From assembly GCA_934597165.1 (NCBI GenBank), contig CAKTQP010000036.1, forward strand, positions 1 through 19,593: a stretch of DNA of 19,593 nucleotides, in the 5' to 3' direction. Shown one piece after another: positions 7,199 to 14,125 of the stretch. A program made the position numbers and the translations under genes. The first letter of the stretch is position 1, and every line of letters starts with the position of its first letter. Source of the stretch: an uncultured Oscillospiraceae bacterium (GTDB lineage Bacteria > Bacillota > Clostridia > Oscillospirales > Oscillospiraceae). Below the pieces are notes generated by a model that saw nothing but the letters and a program-made list of their open reading frames with translations, was not told the origin of the DNA and searched no databases.

Positions 7199-8413
7199 AT
7201 GGACGCACCTCTGAAAGGAATTAAAGTGCTGGAACTGGGCACTCATGTAGCGGTTCCCTCTGCCTGCCGGCTGATGGCGGAGTATGGCGCGGACGTGATT
7301 AAGATCGAGACCGCCGGCGGCGACCCCTGGCGTTACTCCGGGTTGAACGTCAACCTGAGCATTGATGATTTCTCCTGCCCCGTCTTCACCATCCAGAACA
7401 ACGGCAAGCGCCTGATCAGCCTGGATCTGAAAACCGAAGGCGGCAGAGCAGTGTTTATGAAGCTGCTGGAGGACACCGACGTGTTCTGCACCAGCGTGCG
7501 CATGAAGGGTCTGGCCAAGATGGGGCTGGACTATGACACCCTGAAAGAAAAGTTCCCCAAGCTCATCTACTTCCACTTCACCGGCTACGGTCACCGCGGT
7601 CCCGACGCCGAAGCCCCCGGCTTCGACATCGCCTCCTTCTGGTCCCGTGTCGGCGCCCGTGTGGGTTGGGTCGAGGAAGGCACCTTCCCCGTCCGCGCCT
7701 CCGGCGGTTATGGCGATATGGTCACCGGTCTGCTCATCTTCGGCGGCATGGTCACCGCCCTGCGCGGCCGTGATGTCACCGGCAAGGGCACCCTGGTCAC
7801 CAACTCCCTCTACGGCACCAGTATGTGGGTCAACGCACAGTCCATCATGTGCGCACAGCCCCCCTACAACCACCACTTCCCCGAGGACGTGGATCGTCCC
7901 GGCAGCCCCATGGTCTACGACTATGTGTGCAAGGACGGCGAGTGGCTGGCACTGGTGGGCATCGGCTATGAGAAGAACTTCTCCCGCTACTGCAAAGCAC
8001 TGGGCATGGAAGAAGAGATCGACGACCCCCGCTGCAAGAACGAAAAGACCCTGGCGGACAGCGACTACATCTACGAGCTGACCATGAAGGTCCGCGCCAA
8101 GATGAAGGAAAAGACCTCTTACGAATGGGAAGAGATCTTCCGCAAGGCCGACCTGGTCTACTCCCGCCTGAACCACTTCGAGGACGTGCCCAAGGACGAA
8201 CAGGCCTGGGCCAACGACTACCTCCAGGAAGTCACCTGGGGCAACGGCGTCACCAACGCTGTCGTCCGTCCTCCCCTCCACTTCAAGAGCTACGAACAGC
8301 GTGAGACCGTCTCCCTGGGCGGCATCGGCCAGCACACCGATGAAGTCCTGAAGGAATACGGCTTCACCCAGGAAGCCATCGACACCATGCGTGCCAACAA
8401 AGAGATCATCTGA
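7199..8413 (+). CDS. Family III CoA-transferase, FldA/HadA-like (CaiB/BaiF superfamily)
   Basis: The 404-residue length and motifs identify a family III CoA-transferase, which moves CoA between two carboxylic acids through an enzyme-bound acyl anhydride. Asp173 in GYGDMVTG matches the catalytic Asp169 of formyl-CoA transferase. GADVIKIE, LGLDYDTLKEKFPKLIY-like and TGYGHRGPD-like stretches are family landmarks. The C-terminal DEQAWANDYL and the overall pattern resemble FldA (cinnamoyl-CoA:phenyllactate CoA-transferase) and HadA more than CaiB or formyl-CoA transferase; this is from memory of those sequences. In those systems the enzyme primes a hydroxy acid for dehydration by a 2-hydroxyacyl-CoA dehydratase, but no dehydratase genes are here. 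AAAGGAG at 7186-7192 supports the start. The gene has its own promoter and terminator. Biased codons suggest strong expression. The natural acid is unknown. Confidence 0.9.
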   Translation: MDAPLKGIKVLELGTHVAVPSACRLMAEYGADVIKIETAGGDPWRYSGLNVNLSIDDFSCPVFTIQNNGKRLISLDLKTEGGRAVFMKLLEDTDVFCTSVRMKGLAKMGLDYDTLKEKFPKLIYFHFTGYGHRGPDAEAPGFDIASFWSRVGARVGWVEEGTFPVRASGGYGDMVTGLLIFGGMVTALRGRDVTGKGTLVTNSLYGTSMWVNAQSIMCAQPPYNHHFPEDVDRPGSPMVYDYVCKDGEWLALVGIGYEKNFSRYCKALGMEEEIDDPRCKNEKTLADSDYIYELTMKVRAKMKEKTSYEWEEIFRKADLVYSRLNHFEDVPKDEQAWANDYLQEVTWGNGVTNAVVRPPLHFKSYEQRETVSLGGIGQHTDEVLKEYGFTQEAIDTMRANKEII

Positions 8414-8481
8414 CCACATCCCTCTCGGATGAAATGGAATGTTTCATCTTTCCCATTTTCATCAGCCTATCATTCATGGGG

Positions 8482-8516
8482 ACCCCCCTCTGTCGCACCC
8501 GACGGAGGGGGGTTTC
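8482..8516 (+). terminator. Intrinsic terminator of the CoA-transferase gene
   Basis: A 14-bp stem with one G-U pair joins 8482-8495 to 8500-8513 around a CACC loop and is followed by TTTC. It lies between two converging genes. The U-run is better on the plus strand, so it mainly serves the CoA-transferase gene. Confidence 0.88.
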
Positions 8517-8521
8517 TCCAC

Positions 8522-9406
8522 TCATATCGCCGTCACACCCCCACGCTTCCGGGTGATATCCTCCGCCCAGGCCAAAAACTGTTCCAGCTTGTTGCGGTTC
8601 CGGCTCAGAAACGTGACATAGTATTGCACTGTCAGCTCCGGGTCGGTGAATGGGATGAGCTTGCGGCCGGTGCCGTCGTTGCGGAGCTTGACGGAGAGGG
8701 TGGAGATGGTGGTCAAAAAATTGCGGGTCTGGATGAGGTATTGGGTGACGGACAGGTCGTTCTTCATGAGCTGAACACTGGGGTTGGTGGCGCGAAGGAT
8801 GTGTTCCATCTGGCGCACAAAATACCCTGCATCCCGCACGAGAAGGAGCGGCTGAGCTGGGATGTCCGCTAAAGCAATTTCCTCCCGGTCGATGAGCCCG
8901 TTGTCCTGTGGGACGGACAGATAGGCTCGGTCGATGAGAAAGGGAATGCTCTGGATGCCAGGCAGGTCCACCTTCCCCGGTGTGACCAAGGCGTCGTACT
9001 TCCGCTCGGAGAGCGCCTGCTTCACGTCCTTAGGCTGACAGACCTCACTGCTCACCTCAATCTCCGGGTGCGCCAGGGCAAACCGGGGCAGCGAATACCC
9101 TTGCACCCCCAGGTCAGCAAAGCCGATGGACAGGGCAGGCGCCTGCTTGGACAGGCTGAGCAGGTCGGCGCGCATCTGATCCACGCTCTTCAAGATCTGG
9201 TTCACGTGTACCAACGCCGCCTCCCCCACGTCGTTGAGGTGGATGCGGTTGGGGGTGCGGTCGAAGAGCTCCACCTCCAGCTCCTCCTCTAATTTTTTCA
9301 GCATGGCGCTCATAGCCGGCTGGCTGATGTGCAGCTGCTCTGCCGCACGGGTCAGGGAGCCGGTCTCGGCGATGATCTGAAAATAGCGCAGCTGTGTGAT
9401 GTCCAT
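8522..9406 (-). CDS. LysR-type transcriptional regulator 1
   Basis: The 294-residue protein starts MDITQLRYFQIIAETGS and has the N-terminal winged helix-turn-helix of LysR regulators, with residues about 16-36 (TRAAEQLHISQPAMSAMLKK) forming the DNA-binding helices. The remainder is the two-lobed effector domain. The ATG at 9406 is chosen because AGGAGG (complement of 9412-9417) precedes it; the frame runs on upstream but the added residues do not fit the family. The gene is divergent from an aldo/keto reductase gene, and the shared 188-base region carries two palindromes, so it most likely controls that gene and itself. The effector is unknown. Confidence 0.92.
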   Translation of the reverse strand: MDITQLRYFQIIAETGSLTRAAEQLHISQPAMSAMLKKLEEELEVELFDRTPNRIHLNDVGEAALVHVNQILKSVDQMRADLLSLSKQAPALSIGFADLGVQGYSLPRFALAHPEIEVSSEVCQPKDVKQALSERKYDALVTPGKVDLPGIQSIPFLIDRAYLSVPQDNGLIDREEIALADIPAQPLLLVRDAGYFVRQMEHILRATNPSVQLMKNDLSVTQYLIQTRNFLTTISTLSVKLRNDGTGRKLIPFTDPELTVQYYVTFLSRNRNKLEQFLAWAEDITRKRGGVTAI

Positions 9407-9420
9407 AGACGCCTCCTTTA

Positions 9421-9440
9421 GCATAAGCAAATGGTTATGC
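9421..9440. promoter_or_regulatory. Palindrome upstream of LysR 1, candidate operator
   Basis: GCATAA (9421-9426) is exactly inverted as TTATGC (9435-9440) with an eight-base centre. It lies in the LysR 1 leader, just ahead of its ribosome binding site, where binding could repress the regulator gene. The T-to-A spacing is 12, not the classical 11. Confidence 0.45.
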
Positions 9441-9458
9441 ACCATAAAAAAGTTATCC

Positions 9459-9486
9459 TGTACAAACTGTTGTAATCGAGTATAAT
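9459..9486 (+). promoter_or_regulatory. Promoter of the aldo/keto reductase gene
   Basis: TGTACA (9459-9464) and a perfect TATAAT (9481-9486) are 16 bases apart. The start would be near 9493, giving a leader of about 100 bases. Confidence 0.6.
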
Positions 9487-9497
9487 AGGGTACTGCA

Positions 9498-9510
9498 AGA
9501 GAACTTCTCT
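9498..9510. promoter_or_regulatory. Palindrome AGAGAA-C-TTCTCT, candidate operator
   Basis: A 13-base perfect dyad sits just after the predicted start of the aldo/keto reductase transcript and before the LysR 1 promoter on the other strand. A protein bound here could affect both genes. Confidence 0.35.
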
Positions 9511-9520
9511 GTTTTTTACT

Positions 9521-9549
9521 GTTATAGCATAAACGACCCTTTATTACAA
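9521..9549 (-). promoter_or_regulatory. Promoter of LysR 1
   Basis: On the minus strand, TTGTAA (complement of 9544-9549), a 17-base spacer and TATAAC (complement of 9521-9526) form a plausible promoter. It overlaps the region transcribed toward the reductase. Confidence 0.5.
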
Positions 9550-9594
9550 TCCCGGTCACCCCTGACCGCTGAAAACGAACACGGAGGTAGCAGG

Positions 9595-10446
9595 ATGGAA
9601 TACACAACCTTACGCAACGGCGTCACCATGCCCCTGGAAGGCTTTGGCGTCTTTCAGATCCCGGAAGCCGCAGTCTGTGAGCAGGCCGTCTTAGACGCGC
9701 TGGACACCGGTTATCGCCTCATCGACACCGCCGCCGCCTATTTCAACGAGGAAGCCGTAGGCGCAGCCCTGCGCAAGTCCGGTATCCCCCGAAACGAGCT
9801 GTTCATCACCACCAAGCTGTGGATTCAGGACGCTGGCTATGAAAATGCCAAAAAGGCGTTCCAGACCTCGTTGGACAAGCTGGGGTTGGACTATCTGGAT
9901 TTGTACCTCATCCACCAGCCCTTCGGCGACTACTACGGCTCCTGGCGCGCCATGGAAGAGCTGTATGAGGCGGGCAAGATTCGCGCCATCGGCGTGTGCA
10001 ACTTCTATCCGGAACGGCTCACCGACCTGGCCTGCAACGCTCGCATCCAGCCCATGGTCAACCAGGTGGAGCTGCACCCCTTCTTCGCCCAGACCGACGC
10101 CCTGGAGAACATGAAGGCGCTGGGCATCCAGCCGGAAGCCTGGGGGCCTCTGGCGGAGGGCAACCACGGCATCTTCACCCATCCCCTGCTGACCGACATC
10201 GGCAACAAGTACGGCAAGACCCCGGCACAGGTGGTGCTGCGCTGGAACACCCAGCGTGGGGTGGTCATCATCCCCAAGTCCACCCACAAGGAACGGATGG
10301 CACAGAACCTGGACATCTGGGACTTCACCCTCAGCGCCGAGGACATGGCTGCCATCAGCCAGCTGGATCTGGGGCACAGCGAGATCATCGACCACAGCGC
10401 CGCGGAGACGGCAAAGTGGCTGAATGGTTGGAAAATCCACGACTAA
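9595..10446 (+). CDS. Aldo/keto reductase (2,5-diketogluconate reductase-like)
   Basis: This 283-residue TIM-barrel enzyme has the full aldo/keto reductase tetrad: Asp44 and Tyr49 in DTAAAYFNEE, Lys74 in ITTKLW and His107 in DLYLIHQPF. The C-terminal stretch IPKSTHKERMAQN binds the NADP(H) phosphate in this family. Such enzymes reduce a wide range of carbonyls in the cytoplasm. Overall it resembles the DkgA/YtbE group, whose members accept 2,5-diketogluconate, methylglyoxal and other small carbonyls, so the substrate cannot be fixed. ATG 9595 follows GGAGG at 9583-9587. It is divergent from LysR 1, its likely regulator, and is followed by a terminator. Confidence 0.92.
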   Translation: MEYTTLRNGVTMPLEGFGVFQIPEAAVCEQAVLDALDTGYRLIDTAAAYFNEEAVGAALRKSGIPRNELFITTKLWIQDAGYENAKKAFQTSLDKLGLDYLDLYLIHQPFGDYYGSWRAMEELYEAGKIRAIGVCNFYPERLTDLACNARIQPMVNQVELHPFFAQTDALENMKALGIQPEAWGPLAEGNHGIFTHPLLTDIGNKYGKTPAQVVLRWNTQRGVVIIPKSTHKERMAQNLDIWDFTLSAEDMAAISQLDLGHSEIIDHSAAETAKWLNGWKIHD

Positions 10447-10463
10447 ATCCTGACAATATCACC

Positions 10464-10495
10464 AAAGAGGCTATTGCACCTGCAACAGCCTCTTT
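10464..10495 (+). terminator. Intrinsic terminator of the aldo/keto reductase gene
   Basis: AAAGAGGCT (10464-10472) pairs with AGCCTCTTT (10487-10495). After one A/C mismatch, the inner TTGCA and TGCAA arms extend the stem. The U-run is short (TTT), with a further T-run a few bases on. Confidence 0.75.
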
Positions 10496-10504
10496 CGTGC
10501 TGTT

Positions 10505-10533
10505 TTCTGCGCAACCGATATACATTATATAAT
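10505..10533 (+). promoter_or_regulatory. Possible promoter of the MATE gene
   Basis: A perfect TATAAT lies at 10528-10533, but the -35 candidate TTCTGC (10505-10510) is weak. The predicted start would leave only about ten bases of leader and would sit at the ribosome binding site (AGGAAGG, 10535-10541). Placement is therefore uncertain. Confidence 0.3.
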
Positions 10534-10549
10534 AAGGAAGGTGGACGAT

Positions 10550-11941
10550 ATGGAACAAGGAACCGCCAAGCTGGATATGCTCCACGGCTCCATTTGGGAC
10601 AAGATCCTCCGGTTTGCCCTGCCGGTGGCCGCAACAGCGGTGTTAGGGCAGCTGTTTAACGCATCCGACGTGGCCGTAGTGGGCAATTTCGCCAGCGGCA
10701 GCCGCACCGCCGCCGTGGCAGCCGTAGGCGCCAATGGCCCCATCATCAACTTGATATTAGGCTTGTTCATCGGCATCGCCCTGGGCACCACCGTGGTCAT
10801 CGCCAACGCCATCGGCAGCGACGACCGGGAGGGCGTCCAGAACGCCGTCCACACCTCCATGGTCATGGCGGTGGTAGGCGGGGTCATCGTGGCCATCATC
10901 GGCGAACTGATAGCAGGCGGGCTATTGACCCTGCTCCAGGTGCCGGAGGACGTCTACCCCCTGTCCCTCCTCTATCTGCGCATCTATTTCCTGGGCATGC
11001 CCGCCATCCTGCTCTACAACTTTGAAGCCGCCATCTTCCGCAGCATCGGCGAGACCAAGGTCCCCCTCATCGCCCTGGCCTCCTCCGGTGTCCTGAATGT
11101 GCTGCTCAACCTGGTGTTCGTCCTGGGCTTTGACATGACCGTCAACGGCGTGGCCATCGCCACGGTGCTGTCCAACGTGGTCAGCTCCGCCATCTTGTAC
11201 CGGAGACTGCGGAAGAGCGACCAATACATCCACGTAGACCCCAAGCGGTTCGCCATCCACTGGGGCAGCTTCCGGCAGATCCTGCGCATCGGCCTGCCCG
11301 CCGGCATCCAGAGCGCCGTCTTCGCCGTCTCCAATATCGTCATCCAGTCCGCCATCAACAGCCTGGGCACTATCATCATGGCCGCCTCCAGTGCTGCGCT
11401 GAACATCGAGATCATCGCATTCTATATCATGAACTCCTTCAGCCAGGCCTGTGCCACCTTTGTAGGGCAGAATTACGGTGCGGGGCAGGTCAAACGCTGC
11501 CGGAAGATCCTTGGCCTGTGCCTCTTAGAGGACGCCATCGCCACCGCGTCCGCCATTTTCATCATCCTCTTCGCTGGGAAAGCCGTCCTGGCCCTGTTCA
11601 ACCCCGACCCCCAGGTCATCGACATCGGCTACACCCGCCTGCTCATCGTCTTCACCGCCTACACCTTCAGTATGCTCTACGACGTCATGTCCGGCTACCT
11701 CCGTGGTTTCGGCATCTCCCTGGTGCCTGCGCTGCTGGTCATCTTCGGTGTCTGCGGGGTGCGTATCCTTTGGATCCTCTTTGTTTTCCCCACCAGCCGC
11801 ACCTTTGCCACCATCATGTACGTCTACCCCATCAGTTTGGGCATCACAGCCCTGCTCATCGGCATCTCTGTGTTGGTTTTCCGACCGTCCAAACGGCTGA
11901 CAGGACAGTCGCAGAACGCCGATGCCCCCTCGGCAACTTGA
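10550..11941 (+). CDS. MATE-family efflux transporter
   Basis: The 463-residue membrane protein has twelve hydrophobic segments in two similar halves. The start (SIWDKILRFALPVAATAVLG) and the following VGNFASGSRTAAVAAVGA-like region match multidrug and toxic-compound extrusion proteins, which export cationic or aromatic compounds with Na+ or H+ gradients. A second PAGIQSAVFAVSNIVIQSA-type repeat opens the C-terminal half (about residues 250-270). ATG 10550 is preferred over GTG 10541, because the purine-rich AGGAAGG at 10535-10541 lies eight bases before the ATG and would overlap the GTG. The gene is alone between two terminators. Its substrate is unknown, and its placement next to the reductase may be incidental. 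Confidence 0.9.
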   Translation: MEQGTAKLDMLHGSIWDKILRFALPVAATAVLGQLFNASDVAVVGNFASGSRTAAVAAVGANGPIINLILGLFIGIALGTTVVIANAIGSDDREGVQNAVHTSMVMAVVGGVIVAIIGELIAGGLLTLLQVPEDVYPLSLLYLRIYFLGMPAILLYNFEAAIFRSIGETKVPLIALASSGVLNVLLNLVFVLGFDMTVNGVAIATVLSNVVSSAILYRRLRKSDQYIHVDPKRFAIHWGSFRQILRIGLPAGIQSAVFAVSNIVIQSAINSLGTIIMAASSAALNIEIIAFYIMNSFSQACATFVGQNYGAGQVKRCRKILGLCLLEDAIATASAIFIILFAGKAVLALFNPDPQVIDIGYTRLLIVFTAYTFSMLYDVMSGYLRGFGISLVPALLVIFGVCGVRILWILFVFPTSRTFATIMYVYPISLGITALLIGISVLVFRPSKRLTGQSQNADAPSAT

Positions 11942-11982
11942 CGGAAGGGCAAAATACCCCCTAAAATCCACTGAAACGACCA

Positions 11983-12019
11983 AAAAACAGGCACAAGTAC
12001 CCAACTTGTGCCTGTTTTT
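11983..12019. terminator. Bidirectional intrinsic terminator between MATE and LysR 2
   Basis: A perfect 16-bp stem pairs 11983-11998 with 12004-12019 around a five-base loop. It has an A-run on the left and a T-run on the right, so it can end transcripts arriving from the MATE gene (plus strand) and from LysR 2 (minus strand). Confidence 0.9.
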
Positions 12020-12113
12020 CATGCATTGACGCCTGAAAATTCGATTGTTTTTTTCGATGGATTGATTGTTTCCGTCTATTGGTTCCAATTTCGACGCCGA
12101 AATTTGTGCAATT

Positions 12114-12995
12114 TCACAGTGTCCCTCCGTTGAGCACAAACTGCCGAAATTTCTGCACTGCAGGCGGCTGATACGCCCGGTCATCGCTGACCAGGTAGAA
12201 GCTGCGCTCCCAGTGGGGGGAGGCGATCTGGATGATCTTCACATCCAGCCGCAGCAGCATATCCATATAGGGCACCACAGCGATGCCGAACCCGGCTGCC
12301 ACCAGACCGGCTACCACTTGATCCTCCTCGGTCTCGTGGGCGATGATGGGTTCCCCTTCAATTTTGGAGAACAATTCCTCCACCACCCCCCGCATCCCGG
12401 AGCCTTCCGAGAAGTAGACCTGGGGATAGGGCAGGGTTTCCGTCAGATCCACCGAGTGGTGTTTTGCCAACGGATGGTTTTTAGGCACAATGAGCACCAG
12501 ATCCTGCTGTTCCACCGCAATGGCGGTCAGCCCCATTTCCACTGGCGGCTTGGATGCAAATACCAAATCCAGCTTTTTCTCTGCCATTTCATCCAAAAGA
12601 TGGCTGGTCACACCGGTGTGAAAAGTGAATCGGATGTCCTTCCCCGGGTTCTCCGCCAGGAACCGAGCTGCCAATTTGGGCACATAATCCACCCCCAACG
12701 TCCGCAGCAGCCCCAGCCGGATCAGACCTTCCCCTCGGCTGACCCGCTGCAAGGACTCCACGCCCTCGTCCAAAATGGATAAGGTTTCCTGGGCACAGTC
12801 CAAAAACTGCTCCCCATACTGGGTCAGGGAGATGCTCCGCCCGTTCTTCTCAAACAGCGGCACCCCCAACTCCCCCTCCAACTGGGAGATGGCGTGGCTG
12901 AGGCTGGGCTGGGTGATGCACAGGCGCTCCGCGGTGCGGGTGTAGTGCTGGATGTGCGCCAGCTCCACGAAATAGCGCAGATGTGATAAATTCAC
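12114..12995 (-). CDS. LysR-type regulator 2, likely controls the shikimate/quinate operon
   Basis: The 293-residue protein begins MNLSHLRYFVELAHIQHYT and has the LysR winged helix-turn-helix at about residues 18-37 (RTAERLCITQPSLSHAISQL). A periplasmic-binding-like effector domain follows. The start is GTG at 12995, supported by a purine-rich AAAGGGGG site (complement of 13006-13013); the GTG probably keeps its level low. It is divergent from the shikimate dehydrogenase 1 operon, with a classical LysR box between them. A LysR regulator, QuiR, is known to activate shikimate-utilisation genes in Listeria in response to shikimate. This gene's position suggests the same role, but orthology cannot be judged from the sequence alone. 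Confidence 0.92.
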   Translation of the reverse strand: MNLSHLRYFVELAHIQHYTRTAERLCITQPSLSHAISQLEGELGVPLFEKNGRSISLTQYGEQFLDCAQETLSILDEGVESLQRVSRGEGLIRLGLLRTLGVDYVPKLAARFLAENPGKDIRFTFHTGVTSHLLDEMAEKKLDLVFASKPPVEMGLTAIAVEQQDLVLIVPKNHPLAKHHSVDLTETLPYPQVYFSEGSGMRGVVEELFSKIEGEPIIAHETEEDQVVAGLVAAGFGIAVVPYMDMLLRLDVKIIQIASPHWERSFYLVSDDRAYQPPAVQKFRQFVLNGGTL

Positions 12996-13023
12996 AGGTT
13001 TTACGCCCCCTTTCTTGGTTATT

Positions 13024-13029
13024 ATTATA
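13024..13029 (-). promoter_or_regulatory. -10 element of the LysR 2 gene
   Basis: On the minus strand this is a perfect TATAAT, about 28 bases before the GTG start. No good -35 hexamer lies 16-18 bases upstream; that place is taken by the LysR box. This would fit self-repression. Confidence 0.4.
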
Positions 13030-13037
13030 ATATATGC

Positions 13038-13054
13038 GATAGAAAAAAACTATC
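13038..13054. promoter_or_regulatory. LysR binding box, GATAG-N7-CTATC (T-N11-A)
   Basis: GATAG (13038-13042) is exactly inverted as CTATC (13050-13054) around seven A residues, giving the T-N11-A spacing of LysR sites. The centre at 13046 is about 65 bases before the inferred start of the shikimate operon, the usual recognition-site position. It also covers the -35 region of LysR 2 on the other strand. Confidence 0.65.
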
Positions 13055-13075
13055 ATTTTATCAAATTTTATTGAT

Positions 13076-13104
13076 TTGTTATTTCCCTCACAATGGGTTA
13101 CAGT
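13076..13104 (+). promoter_or_regulatory. Promoter of the shikimate/quinate operon
   Basis: TTGTTA (13076-13081), a 17-base spacer and TACAGT (13099-13104) match the consensus at four of six bases each. A weak core is expected where an activator is needed. The start would be near 13111, leaving a leader of about 115 bases. Confidence 0.5.
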
Positions 13105-13114
13105 AGGGTCAGCC

Positions 13115-13165
13115 GAGGGCGGCAGGGCACAGGCAAGCAGTACGGAAGCCTGTACCGCCGCCTTC
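13115..13165 (+). other. Imperfect hairpin in the shikimate operon leader
   Basis: A 9-bp stem (13115-13123 with 13157-13165) encloses a 6-bp stem (13129-13134 with 13148-13153) and a 13-base loop. No U-run follows. The GGCGGC at 13118-13123 could pair instead with a second GCCGCC at 13193-13198, close to the ribosome binding site, so two alternative structures are possible. Confidence 0.4.
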
Positions 13166-13225
13166 CAACCAACGATACGAGACAAAAAATTCGCCGCCGC
13201 TGGACGGCAAGAGGAGGAAACGCGT

Positions 13226-14092
13226 ATGCAGCTGTCAGGAACCACTACCCTGTTGGGACTGATTGGATCGCCGGTAGCGCACTCCAAGTCCCCTGCCATG
13301 TATAACTACTGTTTTCGGAAATTCAATATGGACTGCGCCTATCTGGCCTTTGACGTGGCCGCCGATCAGGTGGAACAGTCCGTGAAGGCCATCCGTACCC
13401 TGCACATGCGGGGCGCCAACGTGACGATGCCCTTTAAGACCACGGTCGTCCCTTACATGGACCGCTTGACCCCGGCGGCAGAGACCATCCAGGCCGTGAA
13501 CACCATCGTCAACGAGGACGGCGTCCTGGTGGGACACAACACCGACGGCTGCGGTTACACCCAGAACCTCCGCCGGAACGGCATTGAAGTAGCCGGCAAG
13601 AAGATCACCTTGATCGGCTGCGGCGGCGTCGGTTCCTCCATCGCCGTACAGGTGGCGCTGGAAGGCGCGGCAGAGCTGGCCATCTTCAACCTGAAGGACA
13701 AGTTCTGGCCCAGCATCGAAGAGCGGATGGAAGCCATCCGCAAGGTCGCTCCCAACTGTGTCCTCTCCCTCCACGACCTGGCCGACCAGGACGCCCTCCA
13801 CGAGGCGGTCGATCACTGCGACATCCTCTCCAACGCCAACATGGTGGGGATGCCTCCCCTGGAGAACGAGAGCAACATCAAGGACCCCAGTTGGTTCCGG
13901 CCTGACCTGATCGTCACCGACGTGGTCTACGCCCCCACCGAGACCAAGCTGCTCCGGGAAGCCAAGGCCGCTGGCTGCAAGACCTGCGGCGGGCTGGGGA
14001 TGCTGCTGTGCCAGGGTGCGGAAGCGTTCCGCCTGTACAGCAAGGGTCTGGAGATGCCCATTGATGAGATTCAAGCACTGCTTTACGATTAA
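13226..14092 (+). CDS. Shikimate/quinate dehydrogenase 1 (YdiB-like)
   Basis: This 288-residue enzyme of the AroE/YdiB family interconverts shikimate and 3-dehydroshikimate, or quinate and 3-dehydroquinate, with a nicotinamide cofactor. HSKSP (19-23), NVTMPFK with catalytic Lys71, Asn92 and Asp107 in GHNTDG form the substrate site. GCGGVG (131-136) binds the dinucleotide. After the second strand the sequence is NLKD (155-158), not the NADP-type NRT. The Asp158 position matches YdiB, which accepts NAD, so NAD use in the oxidative direction is likely. NANMVGM replaces the usual NAT-x-GM. PLENES and GAEAF-type C-terminal stretches also resemble YdiB. ATG 13226 follows AGGAGG at 13212-13217. As first gene of an operon with a transporter and a second dehydrogenase, it is more likely catabolic than the housekeeping AroE. 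Confidence 0.9.
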   Translation: MQLSGTTTLLGLIGSPVAHSKSPAMYNYCFRKFNMDCAYLAFDVAADQVEQSVKAIRTLHMRGANVTMPFKTTVVPYMDRLTPAAETIQAVNTIVNEDGVLVGHNTDGCGYTQNLRRNGIEVAGKKITLIGCGGVGSSIAVQVALEGAAELAIFNLKDKFWPSIEERMEAIRKVAPNCVLSLHDLADQDALHEAVDHCDILSNANMVGMPPLENESNIKDPSWFRPDLIVTDVVYAPTETKLLREAKAAGCKTCGGLGMLLCQGAEAFRLYSKGLEMPIDEIQALLYD

Positions 14093-14125
14093 CCATCAAC
14101 GAAAGAGAGAAAGGATGAACACCAC

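Noticed and set aside
8429..8872. Plus-strand open frame over the terminator and the end of LysR 1
   Set aside because: It runs through the terminator stem and opposite a clear LysR gene, with no start signal.
12086..12106. Hairpin AATTTCG/CGAAATT just past the LysR 2 stop, as its terminator
   Set aside because: The 7-bp AT-rich stem has no U-run; the bidirectional hairpin at 11983-12019 is a much better terminator.
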